Positions 1-6,799 of a stretch of DNA of 13,785 nt are shown here, one piece after another. Below the pieces are notes generated by a model, which saw only the letters and a list, made by a program, of their open reading frames with translations, had not been told where the DNA came from and searched no databases. Source of the stretch: an uncultured Gammaproteobacteria bacterium (lineage in GTDB: Bacteria; Pseudomonadota; Gammaproteobacteria; Steroidobacterales; Woeseiaceae); the NCBI GenBank assembly GCA_938003715.1, contig CALKYK010000156.1:1-13785 (forward strand), written 5' to 3'. A program made the position numbers and the translations under genes. How positions within the stretch are numbered: the first letter of the stretch is position 1; each line of letters begins with the position of its first letter.

Positions 1-1
1 T

Positions 2-592
2 CTCGCCGCGGGCGCGGCGACGGCGCAAACCGTGGACGTCGCGGACCTCGAGGCGTGCGCGGCGCTGGAGTCGGCGACCGCAAAGCTCGCCTGCTACGAG
101 GCGCTGACGGCAACGCCGGCCGCCAAGGCCAGCGTGCCCGAAGCGCCGCGGGCCAGGGATGCGGCGGTCAGTCCGCGCGCGGCCGCAGCGCCCGCCCGGC
201 GCCCGGTCGCCGAGGTGCCCACCGTCGCTCCCGCAGCAGCGGTCGCACCTGCACCAGCGGCCGAACCGGCACCTGCTGCCGAAAACGACAATGCCGATGT
301 CGCTGCGCCGACGGCGATGCCGGCATCGCTCGGCGCCGAGCAGATCGACAGGCCGGACGAAGCGCCGCCGGGGCCGGTGCGCGCGACGGTCGTGGAGGTG
401 ACCCGCGCCTACAGCGGCCGGCTCGAGTTCCATTTCGAGAATGGGCACGTCTGGCGGCAGATAGAGCCGCGGCGGGTTCAGTACCCGAGAAACCGCGACT
501 TCGAGGTCGTCATCACCCAGGGCCTGATGGGCGAATACCGCCTGCGCGTCGACGGTGACGGGCCCCTGGTGCGCATTCGTCGTATAAAATAG
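2..592 (+). CDS. Exported protein of unknown function, 5' end missing
   Basis: I do not recognise this family. The frame is open from base 2, and the first visible residues (LAAGAATAQT) look like the tail of a Sec signal peptide, so the true start lies left of the window; the in-frame GTG at 32 falls after this and is unlikely to be the start. About 196 codons are visible. The mature N-terminus has a short Cys-containing segment (LEACAALESATAKLACYEAL, two Cys about 13 residues apart) common at the front of small exported proteobacterial proteins. A long Ala/Pro-rich, probably disordered linker follows. The C-terminal 75 or so residues look beta-rich with aromatic and basic residues (RLEFHFENGHVWRQIEP). 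It ends 47 nt before the oxygenase gene and may be co-transcribed with it. The coding call is firm; the function is unknown. Confidence 0.7.
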   Translation, partial: LAAGAATAQTVDVADLEACAALESATAKLACYEALTATPAAKASVPEAPRARDAAVSPRAAAAPARRPVAEVPTVAPAAAVAPAPAAEPAPAAENDNADVAAPTAMPASLGAEQIDRPDEAPPGPVRATVVEVTRAYSGRLEFHFENGHVWRQIEPRRVQYPRNRDFEVVITQGLMGEYRLRVDGDGPLVRIRRIK

Positions 593-639
593 CGAGCCCG
601 AAGCGGGGCCCGTCCGGGCCGGCAGCAGGACAATCACGC

Positions 640-1296
640 ATGGCGGAACAACTCGTACCGGACTTCGATATCCGGCAAAGCCTCACGATGCTTTTCGCAA
701 CGCCTCTGGTCGTGCACGACTGGCCGAACAGCGAGCAGCACAACCGCGAACTCGAGGAACTGATCCGGCAGAAGCGGGAGGAGTTCGAGGGCCAGCGGGT
801 GCAGCGCTCGAATGCCGGTGGTTGGCAGTCGCCCGGCAACATCATCACCTGGAAAGAGCCGCCGATCGAGATCTTTCGCCGGCGCATCGAGAAACTGGTG
901 ACGAATCTGCTGCAGCAGCTCATTCGCGACCAGGGCCGGGACCGCACGTTCCGCCTTTTGATCGACGGCTGGGCGAACGTGAACCGGCGCGGCGACTACA
1001 ACGTCGCGCACACGCATCCCAACTGCATGTGGTCCGGCGTTTACTACGTAACGCCGGGCAAACCGGATCCGGACGTGCCGTGCAACGGTCTGCTCGAGCT
1101 GTTCGATCCGCGCGAGGCGGCGAACTACATCCAGGTGGCGAATACCGTCCTCGATGCCAAGCATTTCGTCGACAACGACCCCGGGCGCATGCTGCTGTGG
1201 CCGAGCTGGGTGAAACACATGGTGCATCCTTTTGCCGGCGACGGCGACAGGATCTCGATCGCGTTCAACGTCAACGTCGTGGAAGAGGGCGTCTGA
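640..1296 (+). CDS. TIGR02466-type 2-oxoglutarate/Fe(II) oxygenase
   Basis: A 218-residue cytoplasmic protein resembling the putative 2OG-Fe(II) oxygenases of family TIGR02466. The double-stranded beta-helix core is visible: NVAHTHPN (His124 and His126, the proximal metal-ligand region), SGVYYVTPG, GLLELFDPR, then PGRMLLWPSWVKHMVHPF carrying the distal His (His193 or His196), and DRISIAFNV, whose Arg204 is the likely 2-oxoglutarate carboxylate anchor. Such enzymes couple oxidative decarboxylation of 2-oxoglutarate to substrate hydroxylation; the substrate of this family is not established. The start at 640 is supported by AGGA at 627-630, 9 nt upstream. A TonB-dependent receptor begins 26 nt after its stop, so the two are probably one operon, echoing other pairs of iron-dependent oxygenases with iron receptors. 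Family assignment is confident; the biological role is inference. Confidence 0.88.
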   Translation: MAEQLVPDFDIRQSLTMLFATPLVVHDWPNSEQHNRELEELIRQKREEFEGQRVQRSNAGGWQSPGNIITWKEPPIEIFRRRIEKLVTNLLQQLIRDQGRDRTFRLLIDGWANVNRRGDYNVAHTHPNCMWSGVYYVTPGKPDPDVPCNGLLELFDPREAANYIQVANTVLDAKHFVDNDPGRMLLWPSWVKHMVHPFAGDGDRISIAFNVNVVEEGV

Positions 1297-1322
1297 CGCC
1301 GTTCTTCCTCCCGACTGCCGAC

Positions 1323-3371
1323 ATGCCTTCGCCGCTACCGCGACTGGCCGCCTTCGTCGCGGCATTGACCCTGCCTGCGCCCGCAGTCGCGCAGGATGCC
1401 GATGCGGACGGCATCGATGAAATCCAGGTCACCGCCACCCGGCGCCCGGTCGACGCCGGCAAGGTGTCTGCCGCGCTGACGGTCGTGACGGCGGTGGAGA
1501 TCCGGGCTGCGAAGCTGACCACCGACGTGCTGGCCGCCAGGCCGGGCGTGTTCCTGCAGCAGACGACGCCGGGGCAGGGCGCAGCGATCGTGCGCGGGCT
1601 CAAGGGCTCCGAGGTGCTGCACCTCGTCGACGGCTTTCGGCTCAACAATGCGATTTTTCGCAATGCGCCGACGCAGTACCTGGCGATGGTCGCGCCGGCA
1701 TCGGTCGAGCGCATCGAGGTTGTTCGCGGCGCGCCGACTTCGCTGTACGGCAGCGACGCGGTCGGCGGCGTCGTGCAGGTCGTGTCGCGCATGCCCGACC
1801 CGTCCGCAAGCGGCCTGCGCGGTGACGCATTCGCCTCCTACGAAACGGCGGAACTCGCGCGGCTGGTTCGTGCGAGCGTCGAATCCGGCAGCGGCCGGGT
1901 CGGCGCGCTCGTCGCGGCGCACTACGGCGAAACGGGCAACCGACGGACCGGCTCCGGCGAGCGCGTGGCGCCCACCGGCTACAGCTCGCGCGGCGCACGA
2001 GTGGCGCTGACCTACGAACCGGGCGAGTTCGAGAACTGGCTCTTCGACCTGCAGTTTTCGGAACAGCCGCGAACGCCACGCATCGACGAACTGGTGCCGG
2101 GATTCGGCGAAACCGAACCGGCCGCGTCCGAGTTTTTTTTCGCGCCGAACCAGCGCGCATTCGCACACGCCAGGTACGCGCGCACAGAGGGTCCGCTCGA
2201 CGCCGACTGGACGGTGGACCTCGGCTGGCAACGCATCGTCGACGACCGGGTGTCACGCAATTTCGGCTCGGACATTCGCCGCTACGAGGACAATCGTAGC
2301 GATCTCTACGGGCTGACGGTCAGCGCTTCGCGGGACAACGACGCTGGGTCGTGGATCGTCGGTGCCGAGTTGTATCACGATCGCGTCGCCAGCACGCGCT
2401 TTGAAGAAAGCCTGGTGAACGGTTCCTTGCAACAGGTGACGCCACGCTTCCCGGACGGCGCGACGGTCGACCAGGCCGCTCTTTTCGTCAACGGCATGCA
2501 GGCTTTTGCAGAGCGCCATTCGCTGTCCGGCGGCGTGCGCTACAGCAGCGTCCGGGTCGAGCTGCCCGCGGCCGGGACGATTGCCGCCTCGTCCACGCGG
2601 CAGCAGGACTTCAGTGCCGATCTCGGCTGGCTGACCGACCTCGACGACCACACGCAGCTGACGGCAAACGCGGGCTTCGGCTTCCGCGCGCCCAACGTCT
2701 TCGACCTGGGCACGCTCGGCGAGCGCCCCGGGAACCGCTTCAACATCCCGAACCCCGACCTCGACTCTGAGCGCGTCGTGCATCTCGACGCCGGCATCCG
2801 CCGCGACGGCGAGCGGCTCAGGCTCGATCTCGTCATCTTCGCGCTGCGCTACCGGGACCGCATTGCCAGCGTGCTGACCGGCGCCACGACCCCCGACGGA
2901 CGGGACGTGACGCAAAGCCGGAACGTCGCCAGGGCCAGTATCCGCGGCGTCGAGCTGGCCGCTGAAGCCGAGCTCGCGAGCAACCTCCACGCAAGCGTCG
3001 TCCTCAACCACCTGCGCGGCACGCAGTCGGAAGCGGACGGCAGCGACGCGCCGGCCGACCGCATTCCGCCGTTCAACGGACGCATCGGGCTGCGCTACGA
3101 CTGGTCGGAGTCGCTGACGTTCGCACCTTACCTGCACTTCTCCGCGGCGCAGGAGCGCTTGAGCCCGCGCGACGTGCGCGACGTTCGCATCGACCCCAAC
3201 GGCACTCCGGGCTGGGCGACGCTCAACCTCGCCACGTCATGGCAGGCCAGCGACAGCTGGACGATCGACTTCGCCGTCGAAAACCTCCTCGACAAGCGCT
3301 ATCGCGTGCACGGCTCCGGCATCGATGCCGCCGGCAGGAACGTCATCGTCAGCGCCTACACGCGCTGGTAG
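1323..3371 (+). CDS. TonB-dependent outer-membrane receptor
   Basis: A 682-residue TonB-dependent receptor for energised uptake of a scarce ligand across the outer membrane. The frame is open far upstream, but the ATG at 1323 begins a clear signal peptide (MPSPLPRLAAFVAALTL, cleavage after AVAQ near residue 24). A TonB-box-like EIQVTATR sits at residues 33-40. The plug follows at about 45-158, with the typical VDGFRLNN and IEVVRGAPTSLYGSDAVGG motifs. The 22-strand barrel fills the rest and ends in aromatic W682, as expected for BAM recognition. FRAP (454-457) and NPDL (477-480) resemble the heme/hemoglobin-receptor signature, but I see no His between them, so heme is only a possibility; a siderophore or cobalamin would fit too. 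No strong Shine-Dalgarno precedes the start, so translation may be coupled to the oxygenase 26 nt upstream. A T8 run lies inside the gene at 2133-2140. Confidence 0.9.
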   Translation: MPSPLPRLAAFVAALTLPAPAVAQDADADGIDEIQVTATRRPVDAGKVSAALTVVTAVEIRAAKLTTDVLAARPGVFLQQTTPGQGAAIVRGLKGSEVLHLVDGFRLNNAIFRNAPTQYLAMVAPASVERIEVVRGAPTSLYGSDAVGGVVQVVSRMPDPSASGLRGDAFASYETAELARLVRASVESGSGRVGALVAAHYGETGNRRTGSGERVAPTGYSSRGARVALTYEPGEFENWLFDLQFSEQPRTPRIDELVPGFGETEPAASEFFFAPNQRAFAHARYARTEGPLDADWTVDLGWQRIVDDRVSRNFGSDIRRYEDNRSDLYGLTVSASRDNDAGSWIVGAELYHDRVASTRFEESLVNGSLQQVTPRFPDGATVDQAALFVNGMQAFAERHSLSGGVRYSSVRVELPAAGTIAASSTRQQDFSADLGWLTDLDDHTQLTANAGFGFRAPNVFDLGTLGERPGNRFNIPNPDLDSERVVHLDAGIRRDGERLRLDLVIFALRYRDRIASVLTGATTPDGRDVTQSRNVARASIRGVELAAEAELASNLHASVVLNHLRGTQSEADGSDAPADRIPPFNGRIGLRYDWSESLTFAPYLHFSAAQERLSPRDVRDVRIDPNGTPGWATLNLATSWQASDSWTIDFAVENLLDKRYRVHGSGIDAAGRNVIVSAYTRW

Positions 3372-3430
3372 CGATCGCCTGCATGCACCACCACCCCGCA
3401 CGGGCCGGCCCCGGTGGGCGAAACCCCTGC

Positions 3431-3468
3431 CGTCACTGCGAGGAGCGCGAAGCGCGACGAAGCAATCC
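3431..3468 (+). repeat. Interspersed palindromic repeat, left copy
   Basis: The sequence begins CGTCACTGCGAGGAGCGCGA and ends ACGAAGCAATCC. It closely follows a short palindromic repeat seen between genes in many bacterial genomes (general form CGTCATTGCGAGGAGC...GACGAAGCAATCC). A related copy in opposite orientation lies at 3826-3866. Recognition of the repeat family is from memory; copy number in this genome is unknown. Confidence 0.65.
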
Positions 3469-3487
3469 ATTGCGAAAACATCGCAGA

Positions 3488-3561
3488 GGCGGCGACCACC
3501 GGGTGTGTCTTTCTTCCTCGAAAAGCCCTTAACTCGGTCGAAAGACACACCCCAATCCGCC
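3488..3561. repeat. Hairpin A: 13-bp perfect stem with conserved 26-nt loop
   Basis: GGGTGTGTCTTTC at 3501-3513 pairs perfectly with GAAAGACACACCC at 3540-3552, leaving a 26-nt loop (3514-3539). The stem can resume outward through GGCGG (3488-3492) with CCGCC (3557-3561) across an internal loop. The loop contains CCTCGAAAAGCCCTTAACTC (3516-3535), which recurs exactly in inverted orientation at 3762-3781 inside hairpin B. There is no downstream U-tract on either strand, so it is unlikely to be a simple terminator. Confidence 0.8.
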
Positions 3562-3731
3562 CGCAGTGAATGCCAATGCGATTCAGCTCGGTGCGGATTG
3601 ACCTTTAGTGCGTTTTTTGGAGGGCGGCGACGCTAATCCGCCGCCCGTTGCGGCAAGTGCCAGCGACAGGAAAACCAACCCATTCAGGAGTGGGAAGCCG
3701 CGCTTTTGCTAGGTTAGGTTCCTGCTCTCAA

Positions 3732-3809
3732 CCGCAGCGGACCCGGGTATTTGCTCCGAGCGAGTTAAGGGCTTTTCGAGGGAGGAGCAATTGCCCGGGG
3801 TCGCTGCGG
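3732..3809. repeat. Hairpin B: inverted homologue of hairpin A
   Basis: Arm 3732-3757 pairs with arm 3784-3809 at 22 of 26 positions, enclosing a loop at 3758-3783 that is again exactly 26 nt. Reverse-complemented, this loop matches hairpin A's at 24 of 26 positions. The outer arms also align (GCAGCGACC-CCGGG here, GCGGCGACCACCGGG in A), while the inner stem differs by paired substitutions. The two hairpins therefore appear to be members of one structured repeat family in opposite orientation. Confidence 0.8.
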
Positions 3810-3825
3810 CTCCGGACTCAACACC

Positions 3826-3866
3826 AGTGGATTGCGTCGTCATTGAACTCCTTCCAATGACGACGC
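3826..3866 (-). repeat. Interspersed palindromic repeat, right (inverted) copy with 12-bp hairpin
   Basis: TGGATTGCGTCGTC here matches the reverse complement of the left copy (TGGATTGCTTCGTC) with one difference, and the far ends also correspond (CAATGACGACG here, CAGTGACGG there). The centre has diverged. GCGTCGTCATTG (3834-3845) and CAATGACGACGC (3855-3866) form a perfect 12-bp stem with a 9-nt loop. Confidence 0.6.
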
Positions 3867-3894
3867 TATCGCCCGCCGGGGCGGGCTCCTACAA
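3867..3894 (-). repeat. REP-like element (TGTAGGAGC head, GC-rich hairpin)
   Basis: Read on the minus strand this begins TTGTAGGAGC and continues into the palindrome GCCCGCC/GGCGGGC (3871-3877 with 3880-3886), ending GATAGC. The layout resembles REP sequences of pseudomonads and xanthomonads, which start GTAGGAGC and carry a short GC-rich hairpin. It lies 22 nt beyond the PQQ-dehydrogenase stop. No REP-associated transposase is in the window. Confidence 0.55.
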
Positions 3895-3915
3895 GCGAGG
3901 TGCCCTGGGCGCAGC

Positions 3916-5874
3916 TCAGTCCGGTAGTGCGTACGCGACCAGGTAGTCGCCGAGTGTCGTGTCCATTTTTGGATGGCCGCCGGCGGCGATGACGACGATC
4001 TGCTTTCCCGTGCCGGGGTCACGGTAGGTCATCGGCGTCGCCTGACCGCCGGCCGGCAGGCGCTGTTCCCAGAGTTCCTCGCCGTTCCTCAAGTCGAAGG
4101 CGCGGATGTAGTCGTCCTGCACGGCGGCGATGAAGACGAGACCGCTCGCGGTGACGATCGGGCCGCCCATGCCCGGCATGCCGAGTTCCAGGTTCGGCAC
4201 GATGGCCGGCGCGACGTCCTGGATGGAACCGAACGAGGTCTGCCAGAGGATTTCGCCTTCGTGCATGTCGATCGCGTACAGTCTGCCCCAGGGCGGCGCG
4301 GTGCACGGGACGTCGATCATCGACATCAGCAGGTTGCGGCGCATGCCGTAGGGCGTGCCGGTCTGGCGCGCGAATTCGTAGCCGTCGTAGTCGCCGGAAT
4401 CGTAGGTTTCGCCGAGCCGGTCGCGCGGAATCAGCGCCACCTCCATCGGCAGGTCCATCGAGAATACGACGGCGACCTGCCGCGCCGGATCGAACGCGAT
4501 GCCGCCCCAGTTGATGCCGCCGGCGTAGCCGGGCAGCAGGATCGTGCCCTCGATGCTCGGTGGTGTGAAAATGCCTTCCGATCGCAGGCGCTCGATCTTC
4601 TTCCGGCACGAGCGAGTGTCGAGACCGAACATCCCCCAGGCATCGTCGGCGGTGACCGGGTCGTGCCGCGACAGCGGCGGCGGCGCGACCGGGAACGGCT
4701 GGGTCGCCGACAGGCGTTCGCCGGCGACGCCGCCCTGTGGCACCGGGCGCTCCACTATGTCGAAGAGCGGCGTCCCGGTCGCGCGATCGAAGGTGAAGAT
4801 CAGGCCGGTTTTCGTACCTTGCAGTACCGCCTTCACCAACTGCCCGTCGTGCTCGAGGTCGACGAGCGTCGGCTGTGCGGCGAGGTCGTAGTCCCAGACA
4901 TCGTGGTGCACGAGCTGCCGGTACCAGCGAACCGTCCCGCTGGCCGCATCCAGCGCGACGAGGGAATTCGCGTACAGGTTGTCGCCCAGGCGCTCGCCGC
5001 CGAAGAAGTCGGGGCTTGCCGAACCGGTCGGCACGTACACTAGGCCGAGTTCCGGGTCGGCAGCGAGTGGCGCCCAGGCATTCGCGGAACCGGTCCGCGC
5101 TGCCTGTTCGGGCTGCCAGCCATCGAATGCCGCGTCGTCCGCGCTGCGCGGGATCGGGTCCCAGCGCCAGCGTTCGCTGCCGTTTCGCGCGTCGATGCCG
5201 CGCACGATGCCGAGTTCCGATTCGACCTCGCTGTTGTCGCCGATCGCCGAACCCACGACGATGACGTCGCCGACGATCGCGGGCGGCGAGGTCACGGTGT
5301 AATTGACCCAGGATTTTTCGCTGCCGCCAATACCCGCACCGAGATCGACCGCGCCGGCGTCGCCGAAGTCGGCGCAGGGCATTCCTGTTTCGCCGTCCAG
5401 CGCGATGAGTCGCGCATCGAGCGTGCCGACGTAGATTCGCAAACGACACGCGCTGCCGGGTAACGCGTCGGGATCGGTCCAGGCGCTGACGCCCCGGTTC
5501 GCCACTTCCGCGTGATGCACGTTCCGATCGATTCGCGGATCGTGACGCCACAGTTCCTCGCCGTTGGCCGGGTCGACGGCGATGACGATGGCGCTGCCGG
5601 TCGGGAAGACCAGCCGGCCCTCGACGAGGATCGGGTTTGCCTGGAACGCGAACGCATGCGCCGCATCCTGGCCGCGCTCACCCGTTCGGTAACGCCACAG
5701 TTCCTCGAGACGGTCGACGTTGCCAGGCGTGATGTCCGATAGCGCCGAGTACTGCATGCCGTGTTGTCCGCCGCCGTAGTGGGTCCAGTCCGTGTACTCA
5801 CCGACCTGCGCCCGGGCGGTGACAGCCGCCAGCAGGAGCAGGACGGTAATCGCGTCTCTCTGTGAATGGGTCAT
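3916..5874 (-). CDS. PQQ-dependent dehydrogenase, glucose-dehydrogenase type, periplasmic
   Basis: A 652-residue quinoprotein expected to oxidise an alcohol or aldose in the periplasm, using PQQ and passing electrons to the respiratory chain. A signal peptide (VLLLLAAVTARAQ, cleavage near residue 23) leads into an eight-bladed propeller with tryptophan-docking-like motifs (LWRYRTGE near 59, GEELWRHDP near 105, GEELWEQRLP near 598). VHHDVWDYDLAAQPTL (from 322) and GTKTGLIFTFDRATG (from 353) are hallmarks of membrane glucose dehydrogenase. Asp328 and Lys355 are 27 residues apart, as are E. coli Gcd Asp466 and Lys493. The C-terminus GDYLVAYALPD is also typical. Unlike Gcd it lacks the five N-terminal membrane helices, so it is a soluble version. 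The ATG at 5872-5874 overlaps the acyltransferase stop as ATGA, implying translational coupling; the open frame continues upstream, but only this start gives a signal peptide. No PQQ biosynthesis genes are in the window. The substrate is uncertain. Confidence 0.9.
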   Translation of the reverse strand: MTHSQRDAITVLLLLAAVTARAQVGEYTDWTHYGGGQHGMQYSALSDITPGNVDRLEELWRYRTGERGQDAAHAFAFQANPILVEGRLVFPTGSAIVIAVDPANGEELWRHDPRIDRNVHHAEVANRGVSAWTDPDALPGSACRLRIYVGTLDARLIALDGETGMPCADFGDAGAVDLGAGIGGSEKSWVNYTVTSPPAIVGDVIVVGSAIGDNSEVESELGIVRGIDARNGSERWRWDPIPRSADDAAFDGWQPEQAARTGSANAWAPLAADPELGLVYVPTGSASPDFFGGERLGDNLYANSLVALDAASGTVRWYRQLVHHDVWDYDLAAQPTLVDLEHDGQLVKAVLQGTKTGLIFTFDRATGTPLFDIVERPVPQGGVAGERLSATQPFPVAPPPLSRHDPVTADDAWGMFGLDTRSCRKKIERLRSEGIFTPPSIEGTILLPGYAGGINWGGIAFDPARQVAVVFSMDLPMEVALIPRDRLGETYDSGDYDGYEFARQTGTPYGMRRNLLMSMIDVPCTAPPWGRLYAIDMHEGEILWQTSFGSIQDVAPAIVPNLELGMPGMGGPIVTASGLVFIAAVQDDYIRAFDLRNGEELWEQRLPAGGQATPMTYRDPGTGKQIVVIAAGGHPKMDTTLGDYLVAYALPD

Positions 5875-6479
5875 GATGCGTTGCCTTGCATGACGCGCCG
5901 GATTTCCTCGACGTCGTCCGGTGCGAATTCGATCGGTCCCTGGTTGTCGGGCCGTTTCCCCTCGACCGCCGCGTAAAAGTTGCGCATGGTCTCGAGATCC
6001 TGATCCAGCGTCTGGTTGTCGGGCAAGGTCGGCCCGATACCGAGGGCGCGCTTCCGGTAATCGATGTAGGCGAGCACGATCGGCACGCCGGCTGCCTTCG
6101 CGATGCGATAGAAACCGCTCTTCCAGTACGGCTGCCACGCGCGGGTGCCTTCCGGTGCCAGCGCGAGATACAGTCTTTCCTTGCGCTCGAACTCGTCGAT
6201 GAGTTGCGGAACGATGCCGCCGGCGGCGTTGCGATCGACGGGAATCGCGCCAATGGCCGACAGAAAGCGGCCGAGCGGCCACCAGAACAGCTTGTGCTTG
6301 GCGAGAAAACTGACCTTCACGTCGATCGCGAACTTGTACAGGATGAACCAGATGCCGTCCCAGTTGGACGTGTGCGGCACCGCGATGAAAACAGCCTTGC
6401 CGAAAGGCGGCAGCTCGCCGGTCAGCGTCCAGCCGGCACTGGACATGACCCAGCGGGCCAGCCGCTGGCTGATTTTCAT
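5871..6479 (-). CDS. PlsC-like glycerolipid acyltransferase
   Basis: A 202-residue member of the lysophospholipid/1-acyl-glycerol-3-phosphate acyltransferase superfamily, acting at the inner face of the cytoplasmic membrane. All four family motifs are visible: HTSNWD (His36 and Asp41, the HX4D catalytic pair), AIPVDR (78-83), LALAPEGTR (105-113, acceptor binding) and VPIVLAYIDY (132-141). It is shorter than E. coli PlsC and resembles the compact group often annotated as acyltransferase-family proteins, so the acceptor need not be lysophosphatidate. The ATG at 6477-6479 was chosen because the family begins there; the upstream extension is low-complexity and crosses a terminator. Its TGA overlaps the next gene's ATG by 4 nt, so it is the first gene of a coupled pair with the PQQ dehydrogenase. 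Confidence 0.88.
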   Translation of the reverse strand: MKISQRLARWVMSSAGWTLTGELPPFGKAVFIAVPHTSNWDGIWFILYKFAIDVKVSFLAKHKLFWWPLGRFLSAIGAIPVDRNAAGGIVPQLIDEFERKERLYLALAPEGTRAWQPYWKSGFYRIAKAAGVPIVLAYIDYRKRALGIGPTLPDNQTLDQDLETMRNFYAAVEGKRPDNQGPIEFAPDDVEEIRRVMQGNAS

Positions 6480-6799
6480 GGCGTGGCGCCCGCCCGCGAT
6501 CCGGGGGGCGCGATGGAGATCGGAATCACCGCGGCAGGATAGCGGCATTCCCGTGTACAGACAAAGAAAAACGGGGCCGCGCGGGTTGGCGCGCGCGGCC
6601 CCGCCGGGGGCCGTTCGGGCGGGGAGAAAGGTTCCTGGCGAGCAGTTGAAAAAGCCCTCCATGGCTTTTTCAATGTCGCCGGCTGAAAAGCGTGGTTTTC
6701 AGTCGGCTCCCATTTTCGAATGGCTTACAGCCATCGAAAATGTCGGCACATCCCTGTGCCGGCCGCAGGCTCACAAGAAACTGCGTTTTTGTGAGCCTG
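6480..6799. other. Gene-free region with terminator and five tandem hairpins
   Basis: About 320 nt between the SRPBCC stop and the acyltransferase start, both on the minus strand. It holds five adjoining hairpins (6646-6800) and a Rho-independent terminator (6567-6603); the acyltransferase promoter must lie between that terminator and 6479 or further upstream. No convincing small gene is seen: the short frames run through the palindromes. Confidence 0.7.
6567..6603 (-). terminator. Rho-independent terminator of the SRPBCC operon
   Basis: A 12-bp GC-only stem (6572-6583 with 6592-6603, core GGGGCCGCGCG/CGCGCGGCCCC) with an 8-nt loop is followed on the minus strand by five U residues (complement of 6567-6571). 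It lies about 200 nt beyond the SRPBCC stop and separates that operon from the acyltransferase gene. Confidence 0.85.

Larger units (their letters stand above)
3372..3915. other. Gene-free region rich in palindromic repeats
   Basis: This 544-nt stretch separates two convergent genes. Short open frames exist, but they read through palindromes, lack Shine-Dalgarno sequences and show no family resemblance, so I call none of them a gene. The region holds two inverted copies of a GGATTGC/TGACG repeat, two hairpins with a shared loop, several smaller hairpins and a REP-like unit near the right edge. Minor stems include GGGCGGCG/CGCCGCCC (3622-3629 with 3639-3646) and CAATCCGC/GCGGATTG (3553-3560 with 3593-3600). 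No clear U-tract terminator is visible for either flanking gene. Confidence 0.75.

Noticed and set aside
822..1322. In-frame N-terminal extension of the TonB receptor overlapping the oxygenase gene
   Set aside because: The extension is Arg-rich antisense-like composition in another frame of a clear oxygenase gene, and only the ATG at 1323 gives a signal peptide.
3488..3809. Integron attC sites
   Set aside because: The hairpins lack a convincing GTTRRRY/RYYYAAC core pair, the cassettes between them hold no gene, and no integrase is present.
3648..3860. Small protein in the repeat region
   Set aside because: The frame runs through hairpin B and the inverted repeat, has no ribosome-binding site, and its ELRAFRGR string is simply the translated conserved loop, also seen on the minus strand at hairpin A.
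3431..3866. CRISPR array
   Set aside because: The repeats are inverted, only two per family, and not evenly spaced; there are no cas genes.
4019..5551. Long Arg-rich open frame on the minus strand inside the PQQ dehydrogenase gene
   Set aside because: It overlaps a full-length recognised enzyme in another frame; low-complexity Arg/Ala composition is what high-GC shadow frames give.
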